From M0103 sp040386155 (GTDB lineage Bacteria > Bacteroidota > Bacteroidia > Flavobacteriales_D > Crocinitomicaceae): DNA of 64,000 nucleotides. Each line of letters begins with the position of its first letter. Position 1 is the first letter of the stretch. The position numbers were made by a program, and so were the translations under genes. The notes below the pieces were generated by a model, which was given only the letters and a program-made list of their open reading frames with translations, searched no databases and was not told the DNA's origin. The DNA lies in assembly GCA_040386155.1 (NCBI GenBank), contig JAZKFZ010000004.1, positions 325,500 through 389,499 of the forward strand, read 5' to 3'. Below are positions 16,158 through 22,758 of the stretch, in pieces.

Positions 16158-18956
16158 TTAGCGCAATAGATTAAGATGGCCTACTTCAACAATTCGTTCG
16201 TCTGATGAATTTGTTTTAAACTCTACTTTCCAAGTAAAAATACCCTCTTGTACTATCACTTCATTGTAGGTTCCATCCCATCCTATGCTTGCATCGTGTG
16301 ATTCCCAAATCAATTCTCCCCATCGATTGTAAATGTAGAACGAGTAATCATAAATATCGAATCCCGCTGTAAAAACGGGGCTAAATGTTGGGTTAAATTC
16401 ATCATCATCAGGTGTGAAAGCATTAGGTATGTAGTAGATCAAATCTTCTTCTACTACGATTGTTTGGCACACTTGATCATTGCACCCAAATGCATTCATT
16501 GCATCTAAACAAATGGTATAGTTGGATGAACTTTGCGGGTAGGTGTGCATTCCTTCAAAGTCTGTGGATGTAGTTCCGTCGCCAAAATCCCACAAGTAAG
16601 AATTGGCATTGGCAGATTGATTGACAACTAAGTAATTACCCTGTTGATCATTCGAAACTGTAAAGGCAGCTGTTGCAGCTTCATGCGCACAAATATAGTT
16701 AGCAATCATCAATGCGTTTGAACACCCGTTTTCTGTAATAGTTAGCGATACATCAAAACAATCATCTGTCATGTAAGTATGTGTAGTGTTCAAGGCTGCA
16801 GTGGATTGCGTCCCATCGCCAAACGACCACAAAATTGTGGCATTTGAATTCTGTGCACTTGTATTTGAGAATGTTACTTCCAGTGGGACACAGCCTTCGA
16901 GAGGAGTTGCAGAAAATGTTGGTGTCGGTAAATCATTCACAACAATTGAAATAGATTGTGCATCGCCACAAGCTCCTGAAAGTGTATAGGTAATAGTGTG
17001 TGTTCCAATACCAGCAGTGGCAGGATTGAAAGTTCCTGTTGTTGCATTTGTAATTCCAGTTCCAGACCAAGTTCCACCTGCATTGGTTGACGTTAATTGC
17101 ACAGCAGCTGCATTTACACAGAAAGGTCCTGCATTGGCAATACTTGCATTTTGAACTGCATTGACAGTAATTTGTTCGGTGTCAGAGCTTCCACAGCTTC
17201 CACCAATGGTATAGGTGATGGTGTGCGTTCCAGTGCCAGCAGTCGCAGGATTGAAAGTTCCTGTTGTTGCGTTAGTTATTCCAGTTCCAGACCAAGTTCC
17301 ACCGGCTGTTGCTGCGACTAATTGCACAGCAGCTGCATTGGCGCAGAACGGTCCAGCAGGAGTAATTGTAGGATCAGACACTGCATTCACAACAATTGAA
17401 ATAGATTGTGCATCGCCACAAGCTCCTGAAAGTGTATAGGTAATAGTGTGTGTTCCAATACCAGCAGTGGCAGGATTGAAAGTTCCTGTTGTTGCATTTG
17501 TAATTCCAGTTCCAGACCAAGTTCCACCTGCATTGGTTGACGTTAATTGCACAGCAGCTGCATTTACACAGAAAGGTCCTGCATTGGCAATACTTGCATT
17601 TTGAACTGCATTGACAGTAATTTGTTCGGTGTCAGAGCTTCCACAGCTTCCACCAATGGTATAGGTGATGGTGTGCGTTCCAGTGCCAGCAGTCGCAGGA
17701 TTGAAAGTTCCTGTTGTTGCGTTAGTTATTCCAGTTCCAGACCAAGTTCCACCGGCTGTTGCTGCGACTAATTGCACAGCAGCTGCATTGGCGCAGAACG
17801 GTCCAGCAGGAGTAATTGTAGGANNNNNNNNNNNNNNNNNNNNNNNNNNNNNNNNNNNNNNNNNNNNNNNNNNNNNNNNNNNNNNNNNNNNNNNNNNNNN
17901 NNNNNNNNNNNNNNNNNNNNNNNCGACTAATTGCACAGCAGCTGCATTGGCGCAGAACGGTCCAGCAGGAGTAATTGTTGAATTACTGGTGCCTGCTCCA
18001 GAAACAACTACAGTTGCACTTGCTGTTCCTGGGGTACATGAGCCGGCTAAATTGACAGTGTATGTATAGGTTCCATTCGACATTGTACTTGGATCAAATG
18101 TCCCAAGATGACCCCCAGTTAATGTTGAAGGACCTGTCCATGTTCCCGTTGTACTCGGCGTACCACCTAACTGTCCAAATAAATTAACAGGACTTTGTCC
18201 CGGACAAATATTTAATGTTCCATTTGTTCCTGGACTTGGTGGATTGATAACAGAAATTCGGACGTCATCAACAAAATATCGGATAGTACCACCTGAGCCG
18301 CTTGGAGCATTTTGAATGGCAGTTGCAGCATCGGTGTAGAAATTTCCAATAATAAAATTATCTTGACCAGCCACTGTAGGTGTATAGGTAAACAATATTT
18401 GAGTCCACTGCGTTTTGTTCATGATAATTGGTCCTGTATAATTGAGTTCAGGAACCACATTGTACACACACATACTTGCAACATTAATAGGGTTGGGACC
18501 AAACTTTACACCTATATTATTTGTCCCTTTGTTCATATTGTCAGCAAGAGAAACATACATTTCCACTTCGTAAGTCACACCAACTGTGAGCGCTTGACAT
18601 AATTGACCTTGAATATATTCACGATACGGCGTGCACCCACCAGAACCATAAGTAACAATATTTACATAAGAATTTCCTGTTCTTGGGGCTTGTTGTCCCG
18701 GGCTACTTGCATTTGTGGAAAATGGACTACAATAGCAACTTGTCGCTAATGACGTATGAAAAATATCTGTAGAACCACCAGTAGGAACGGTCCAATTGGC
18801 AATTGCATTGGTAAATTGTGCTTGAGTAGTATACCAAGAACACTGAAGACTTCCGGTGGTTACAGTTTCAAAACTTGGATTTAAAACTAAATTTTGAGAA
18901 AATGAGGTCAAAGAAATTGTACATCCTATGACCAACTTAAGTAGTTTATTGAGCAT
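16158..18956 (-). CDS. T9SS type B surface protein with Ig/PKD-like repeats, interrupted by an assembly gap
   Basis: A large secreted protein, at least 932 residues from the ATG at 18956 (MLNKLLKLVIG, signal peptide ending TSFSQ). Order: an N-terminal domain with NPSFETV, typical of carbohydrate-binding-like jelly rolls (about 20-240); Ig-like repeats of about 75 residues in two alternating types; two PKD domains (WSFGDGTQST, WDFGDGTTST); and a C-terminal gliding-motility-associated domain (YIPNAFTPDDDEFNP, YNRWGELIWES) ending in NLLR. The last domain is a type B T9SS signal. A 100-N gap (17824-17923) interrupts the repeats, so the true length is unknown. It overlaps the preceding gene by 11 bases. 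It is probably an adhesin or cell-surface filament. Confidence 0.9.
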   Translation of the reverse strand: MLNKLLKLVIGCTISLTSFSQNLVLNPSFETVTTGSLQCSWYTTQAQFTNAIANWTVPTGGSTDIFHTSLATSCYCSPFSTNASSPGQQAPRTGNSYVNIVTYGSGGCTPYREYIQGQLCQALTVGVTYEVEMYVSLADNMNKGTNNIGVKFGPNPINVASMCVYNVVPELNYTGPIIMNKTQWTQILFTYTPTVAGQDNFIIGNFYTDAATAIQNAPSGSGGTIRYFVDDVRISVINPPSPGTNGTLNICPGQSPVNLFGQLGGTPSTTGTWTGPSTLTGGHLGTFDPSTMSNGTYTYTVNLAGSCTPGTASATVVVSGAGTSNSTITPAGPFCANAAAVQLVXXXXXXXXXXXXXXXXXXXXXXXXXXXXXXXXXXPTITPAGPFCANAAAVQLVAATAGGTWSGTGITNATTGTFNPATAGTGTHTITYTIGGSCGSSDTEQITVNAVQNASIANAGPFCVNAAAVQLTSTNAGGTWSGTGITNATTGTFNPATAGIGTHTITYTLSGACGDAQSISIVVNAVSDPTITPAGPFCANAAAVQLVAATAGGTWSGTGITNATTGTFNPATAGTGTHTITYTIGGSCGSSDTEQITVNAVQNASIANAGPFCVNAAAVQLTSTNAGGTWSGTGITNATTGTFNPATAGIGTHTITYTLSGACGDAQSISIVVNDLPTPTFSATPLEGCVPLEVTFSNTSAQNSNATILWSFGDGTQSTAALNTTHTYMTDDCFDVSLTITENGCSNALMIANYICAHEAATAAFTVSNDQQGNYLVVNQSANANSYLWDFGDGTTSTDFEGMHTYPQSSSNYTICLDAMNAFGCNDQVCQTIVVEEDLIYYIPNAFTPDDDEFNPTFSPVFTAGFDIYDYSFYIYNRWGELIWESHDASIGWDGTYNEVIVQEGIFTWKVEFKTNSSDERIVEVGHLNLLR
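16934..17823 (-). repeat. Exact 450-bp tandem repeat inside the adhesin gene
   Basis: Positions 16934-17373 and 17384-17823 are identical by eye over 440 bases, with a period of 450 bases. Each unit encodes two related 75-residue Ig-like repeats (types A and B). A further partial A copy lies across the assembly gap at 17924-17977. Confidence 0.93.
17824..17923. other. Assembly gap (100 Ns)
   Basis: Exactly 100 Ns, the usual placeholder for a gap of unknown size. It falls between repeat copies, so the assembler most likely failed on the tandem array. Confidence 0.99.
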
Positions 18957-19437
18957 AGATAAAAGAATAACTTGGTAAGTTGTAAGTTGAAACAAGCGTC
19001 GATACTTGTTGTTTTACTTGCTCTGTGTTTTCCCAATTGCCAAAGAGATCCACAATGATTTGCGAATCAATTTTGCTAACGGTAATGAGTCGTTCTCCAT
19101 CCATTATCGTATTTCCTAGCATGGAGATGATTGCTAACCGAAGTTGATTAATAGTGTTGGAGTTTTGAATGAACACATTGATATTCAGCCAATTGTTTTC
19201 AAAAAGAAGTGATGAGTTAATTAATTCATTGTTACTATACTCTTGCATGAAGGAAGAAGTATTGTCCACATTTTTAAATAACCATTGCCCTTGTCGTGCA
19301 CCATTTGGGTCTACAATATTAGTTAGTGGATCACCATTGCTGTTTGTGGTAGTTGGAACAAATGCAACTTCCGGGAAATTTTGACCAAAGCAAAATAATC
19401 CGCTGATTAGCAATGTGATGGTAAGTATTATTTTCAT
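18946..19437 (-). CDS. Small secreted protein of unknown function
   Basis: A 163-residue protein from the ATG at 19437 with a signal peptide (MKIILTITLLISGLFCFG-QN). The longer frame starts with a TTG that lies within the promoter, which decides the start. Near residue 45, DPNGARQGQWLFKN resembles the N-terminal segment seen in MORN/YwqK-like secreted proteins of this phylum, but no repeats follow. The rest is a mixed alpha/beta domain I do not recognise. Its stop overlaps the start of the large T9SS adhesin, so the two are co-expressed and perhaps act together. Confidence 0.7.
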   Translation of the reverse strand: MKIILTITLLISGLFCFGQNFPEVAFVPTTTNSNGDPLTNIVDPNGARQGQWLFKNVDNTSSFMQEYSNNELINSSLLFENNWLNINVFIQNSNTINQLRLAIISMLGNTIMDGERLITVSKIDSQIIVDLFGNWENTEQVKQQVSTLVSTYNLPSYSFIYAQ

Positions 19438-19443
19438 GGTAAG

Positions 19444-19475
19444 CAAAAATAGAACTTATCCGACAATTAGTCAAA
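19444..19475 (-). promoter_or_regulatory. Promoter of the small secreted protein and adhesin pair
   Basis: On the minus strand TTTG (19475-19472), a 20-base spacer and TATTTTTG (19451-19444) match the Bacteroidota consensus. The ATG at 19437 starts 6 bases after the box, so the mRNA is probably leaderless. Confidence 0.7.
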
Positions 19476-19590
19476 TATATTTTCCCGTTCCTATTCAATT
19501 CAATTTCTACTAATTGATGCTTCAGAACGCTTTTTAATCGTTCAATTTTAAATCTAGCCTTTCATTCCTAAAAGTTTTGACTAAAATTTT

Positions 19591-19598
19591 TACCTTTG
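19591..19598 (+). promoter_or_regulatory. Possible -7 box of pdhB
   Basis: TACCTTTG matches TAnnTTTG, 34 bases before the pdhB ATG. A TTTTG lies only 11 bases upstream, too close for a standard -33 element, so the promoter is incomplete by this rule. Confidence 0.45.
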
Positions 19599-19632
19599 AC
19601 AACTTTTTAGAAATTTTTTAAGCGAAGAATAA

Positions 19633-20610
19633 ATGAAAACGGTTCAATTCAGAGAAGCATTAAGAGAAGCAATGAATGAAGAAATGCGCAGAGACGAAAG
19701 CGTATTTTTAATGGGGGAAGAAGTTGCTGAATACAATGGTGCCTATAAAGTGTCTCAAGGGATGCTGGAAGAGTTTGGGCCAAAGCGAGTAATCGACACC
19801 CCGATTGCTGAATTAGGATTCGCAGGTATTGCTGTTGGTGCATCAATGAATGGCTTACGTCCTATTGTTGAATTCATGACATGGAATTTTGCAATTTTGG
19901 CAGCTGATCAAATCATTAATAGTGCTGCTAAGATGTTGCAAATGTCGGGTGGACAATATTCTTGTCCCATTGTTTTTCGTGGTGGAAATGGAACGGCTGG
20001 ACAATTAGGTGCAACACACTCGCAAAGTTTTGAAGCATTCTACGCGCATGTTCCAGGACTTAAAGTAATCACTCCATCCAATCCGTATGATGCGAAAGGT
20101 TTATTAAAAGCAGCAATCAGAGATAATGATCCAGTGGTATTTTTGGAATCAGAAAAAATGTACGGTGATAAAGGTGAAATTCCAGAAGGGGAATATATTA
20201 TTCCAATTGGAGTCGCTGATGTGAAAAGAAAGGGAACGGATGTCACTATTGTTTCTTTTGGTAAAATCATGAAAGTTGCATTTGAAGCAGCTGAAGAGTT
20301 GGCAAAGGAAGGAATTGAAGTTGAAATCATCGACTTAAGAACAATTCGTCCTATAGATTACGGTTGCGTTGTTGATTCAGTTAAGAAAACAAACCGCTGT
20401 GTAGTTTTAGAAGAATCTTGGCCCTTGGCTTCGATCTCTTCGGAGATTGCTTATCACTTGCAGCGTTATGCTTTCGATTACTTAGATGCACCAGTTCAGC
20501 GTGTAACACAAACTGACACGCCATTTGCATTTTCACCCACCTTGATTGAAGAGGCTTTACCTAATGTCGAAAGACTTATTAAAGCTGTGAAAGCAACACT
20601 TTATAGATAA
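19633..20610 (+). CDS. pdhB: Pyruvate dehydrogenase E1 component, beta subunit
   Basis: A 325-residue E1-beta subunit of the alpha2beta2 type pyruvate dehydrogenase, which with E1-alpha, E2 and E3 turns pyruvate into acetyl-CoA. Typical segments are MKTVQFREALREAMNEEM, GEEVAEYNGAYKVSQGM (residues 28-44), DTPIAELGFAGIAVG near 55-70, and FRGGNGTAGQLGATHSQSFEAF with the conserved HSQ near 135. The C-terminal transketolase-like domain shows VVLEESWPLASISSEIA. Branched-chain 2-oxoacid E1-beta is a close relative but the sequence fits PdhB better. It is monocistronic, ending at a strong terminator. Confidence 0.93.
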   Translation: MKTVQFREALREAMNEEMRRDESVFLMGEEVAEYNGAYKVSQGMLEEFGPKRVIDTPIAELGFAGIAVGASMNGLRPIVEFMTWNFAILAADQIINSAAKMLQMSGGQYSCPIVFRGGNGTAGQLGATHSQSFEAFYAHVPGLKVITPSNPYDAKGLLKAAIRDNDPVVFLESEKMYGDKGEIPEGEYIIPIGVADVKRKGTDVTIVSFGKIMKVAFEAAEELAKEGIEVEIIDLRTIRPIDYGCVVDSVKKTNRCVVLEESWPLASISSEIAYHLQRYAFDYLDAPVQRVTQTDTPFAFSPTLIEEALPNVERLIKAVKATLYR

Positions 20611-20630
20611 ATATATTTAGTATCAAATTT

Positions 20631-20662
20631 AAAAAGGAGCACTGATTCAGCGCTCCTTTTTT
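20631..20662 (+). terminator. Terminator of pdhB
   Basis: A perfect 10-bp stem, A-rich on the 5' side and T-rich on the 3' side (20631-20640 with 20652-20661), lies 20 bases after the pdhB stop. The A/T symmetry means it could also stop transcripts of the convergent pirin gene. Confidence 0.88.
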
Positions 20663-20704
20663 GATTTTGAAGCTTTTTCTATAAGCACCTCAAATTTAAT
20701 AAAC

Positions 20705-21574
20705 TTAAACGGACATCGGAACTTCCATAAGAAGTACACGACTTTCGGACACAGATTTCAAGTTGATTTTTTCTACATCCCAAATTCCAAAACCATCTCG
20801 TTTTTCCAATTGTTGACCTTCCACTTCCACAGCTCCTTCCAATACAAAAAGATAAACTCCTGTTCCTTTTCCTTTCAACTCATAACTTGTTTCGATCTCA
20901 TTTTCAAAAGTGCCTAAATGAAACCATGCATCTTGATGAATCCAAACTCCCTGATCATCCGCGCTTGGTGAGAGCACTTGGTAAAAGTCATTCTTCTTTT
21001 CTAAATCGGTAATTGAAATTTGGTCGTAACGAGGCGTTACATCTCTTTTATTCGGAAACAACCAAATCTGCAAAAACTTCACTTCTTTGTCTTTGTTCTT
21101 GTTGTATTCGCTGTGTTGAATTCCAGTTCCAGCACTCATTACCTGAATATCTCCTTGCTTAATAACGGTGGTGTTGCCCATGCTATCTTTATGCTCAAGG
21201 TCACCTTCCAATGGAATGGAAATAATCTCCATGTTATCATGCGGGTGGGTGCCAAAGCCCATTCCCTGAGCTACTGTGTCGTCGTTCAAAACACGAAGCA
21301 CGCCAAAGTGCATACGTTCAGCATTGTAATAGTTAGCAAAACTAAATGTATGTTGAGAATTTAGCCATCCATGATTAGCATTTCCTCTTGTGTTGGCTTT
21401 GTGCAAAATGGTATTCATTGTCTTTTCCTCCTTATTTGGTATATGATTATGACCTATTATTTCGAGTGCTTTTAGTTCATCAATTTCATTTTTAAAAACA
21501 CCTGCCAGGGCCGCTGAACTAACAAATACTCCAGTTCCGAGCAATCCTTTCTTCAAAAATTGTTTTCGATCCAT
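20705..21574 (-). CDS. Pirin family protein with Tat-like leader
   Basis: A 289-residue protein. Residues 53-289 are a full bicupin pirin of the YhhW/quercetinase type: MNTILHKANTRGNANHGWL, then GFGTHPHDNMEIISIPLEG and GTGIQHSEYNK, which hold the metal-binding His and Glu residues. Residues 1-52 are extra: DRKQFLKKGLLGTG followed by a hydrophobic stretch ending in Ala, close to a twin-arginine leader but with Arg-Lys instead of Arg-Arg. An internal ATG at 21418 is preceded by AAGGAGG at 8 bases, so a short cytoplasmic form may also be made. The role is uncertain: dioxygenase or redox-linked regulator in known homologues. Confidence 0.87.
   Translation of the reverse strand: MDRKQFLKKGLLGTGVFVSSAALAGVFKNEIDELKALEIIGHNHIPNKEEKTMNTILHKANTRGNANHGWLNSQHTFSFANYYNAERMHFGVLRVLNDDTVAQGMGFGTHPHDNMEIISIPLEGDLEHKDSMGNTTVIKQGDIQVMSAGTGIQHSEYNKNKDKEVKFLQIWLFPNKRDVTPRYDQISITDLEKKNDFYQVLSPSADDQGVWIHQDAWFHLGTFENEIETSYELKGKGTGVYLFVLEGAVEVEGQQLEKRDGFGIWDVEKINLKSVSESRVLLMEVPMSV
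21427..21433 (-). promoter_or_regulatory. Shine-Dalgarno-like site before the internal pirin start
   Basis: The minus strand reads AAGGAGG, 8 bases before the ATG at 21418 that begins the conserved pirin domain. Such strong sites are rare in this window; the bases also encode Lys-Glu-Glu in the longer form, so chance is possible. Confidence 0.45.
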
Positions 21575-21594
21575 AATTAATTAATTTGATAACA

Positions 21595-21602
21595 CAAATT
21601 TA
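21595..21602 (-). promoter_or_regulatory. Possible -7 box for the long pirin form
   Basis: The minus strand reads TAAATTTG, 20 bases before the ATG at 21574. No clear TTG is seen at the proper distance upstream. Confidence 0.35.
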
Positions 21603-21798
21603 GAGCGTTTAATAGTAATGTAGATTGATGTATGTTAAGAAAGTTGCTTATTGAATTTTAAAAGAACAAATAATGTACAAGTGGCTATTTTGTAAAATAA
21701 TGTACATTGATTTATAAGGGATTTCTAAAATTAAAAAAACCACTTTCATTCTTTCCACAGTCAATTGTGAAAAAGTTGCAATTATTTTAGATAAGTCC

Positions 21799-21850
21799 TT
21801 GTTTATTAAATTTAAGTACATATCTTTGCACCCCCAAAAGTGTGTTTGGG
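21799..21850 (+). promoter_or_regulatory. Promoter and leader hairpin of the str-S10 ribosomal operon
   Basis: TTG (21799-21801), a 19-base spacer and TATCTTTG (21821-21828) form a textbook Bacteroidota promoter. It is followed by CACCCCC and a 6-bp hairpin, CCCAAA (833-838) with TTTGGG (845-850), at the very start of the transcript. The rpsL ATG is at 21885. The stretch 21603-21798 upstream, between the pirin and this promoter, shows nothing else I can identify. Confidence 0.82.
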
Positions 21851-21884
21851 CGAATTATTTATTTACCAAAATTAAGAGTATTTT

Positions 21885-22262
21885 ATGCCAACTATTCAAC
21901 AGTTAGTTCGCAAAGGAAGAACAGCGGTAGTCAAGAAAAGTAAGTCTGCTGCACTTGATTCGTGTCCACAGCGTAAAGGTGTGTGTGTGCGTGTTTACAC
22001 CACCACTCCAAAAAAACCAAACTCGGCAATGCGTAAGGTTGCAAGGGTTCGTTTAACAAACGGAAAAGAAGTTAATGCTTACATCGGCGGTGAAGGTCAC
22101 AACCTTCAAGAGCACTCCTTAGTGCTTGTGCGCGGTGGTAGAGTAAAAGATTTACCAGGGGTTCGTTACCACATTGTTCGTGGAGCGGAAGATACTGCTG
22201 GTGTAGAAGGAAGAAAACAACGTCGTTCTAAGTACGGAACAAAACGACCAAAACAAAAATAA
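21885..22262 (+). CDS. rpsL: Ribosomal protein S12
   Basis: 125 residues, opening MPTIQQLVRKGRTAV. S12 lines the decoding centre of the 30S subunit. The loop TTPKKPNSAMRKVARVRL (about 41-58) and GGRVKDLPGVRYHIVRG near 90-106 are the conserved decoding loops, where streptomycin-resistance changes are known to map; the lysines at those positions are the usual drug-sensitive residues. It is the first gene of the str cluster, 19 bases before rpsG. Confidence 0.98.
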   Translation: MPTIQQLVRKGRTAVVKKSKSAALDSCPQRKGVCVRVYTTTPKKPNSAMRKVARVRLTNGKEVNAYIGGEGHNLQEHSLVLVRGGRVKDLPGVRYHIVRGAEDTAGVEGRKQRRSKYGTKRPKQK

Positions 22263-22281
22263 TAGTTAATACTTTAAAGAA

Positions 22282-22752
22282 ATGAGAAGAAGAAAAGCAA
22301 AAAAGATTGCGATCCTTCCGGATCCAAAGTTTAACGAGGTCGTGGTAACGAAATTCGTAAATAACTTAATGTACGACGGAAAGAAAAGTTTGGCATTCAA
22401 AATTTTCTATGATGCTATCGAAATTATAGATAAGAAATTAGAAGATCAAGAAGCATTAGATGTGTGGAAAAAAGCATTGGAAAATGTGACTCCAGCGGTA
22501 GAGGTTCGTTCTCGTCGTGTTGGTGGTGCAACTTTCCAAATTCCTACTCCTGTGCGTGAAGAGCGTAAGTCATCGTTAGCTATGAAATGGTTAATCGGTT
22601 ATTCTCGTAAGCGCAACGAAAAAACAATGGCGGGGAAATTAGCTGCCGAAATTATTGCTGCTTCTAAAGAAGAAGGTGCTGCTTTCAAAAAGAAAGAAGA
22701 TACAATGCGTATGGCAGAAGCAAACAAAGCATTCTCACATTTTAGATTCTAA
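22282..22752 (+). CDS. rpsG: Ribosomal protein S7
   Basis: 156 residues. S7 starts assembly of the 3' major domain of 16S rRNA and touches the E-site tRNA. It shows RRRKAKKIAILPDPKFNEVVV at the N-terminus, RRVGGATFQIPTPVREER in the middle and the usual helical C-terminus with KKEDTMRMAEANKAFSHFRF. It is second in the str cluster, 6 bases before fusA. Confidence 0.98.
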   Translation: MRRRKAKKIAILPDPKFNEVVVTKFVNNLMYDGKKSLAFKIFYDAIEIIDKKLEDQEALDVWKKALENVTPAVEVRSRRVGGATFQIPTPVREERKSSLAMKWLIGYSRKRNEKTMAGKLAAEIIAASKEEGAAFKKKEDTMRMAEANKAFSHFRF

Positions 22753-22758
22753 TAAATC

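Noticed and set aside
17097..17771. Repeated plus-strand frames of 74 codons opposite the adhesin repeats
   Set aside because: They recur only because the 450-bp repeat recurs, and have no start context or coding character.
16934..17823. CRISPR-like array from regular repeats
   Set aside because: The repeats are adjacent, 450 bases long, in frame and without spacers; this is a protein repeat.
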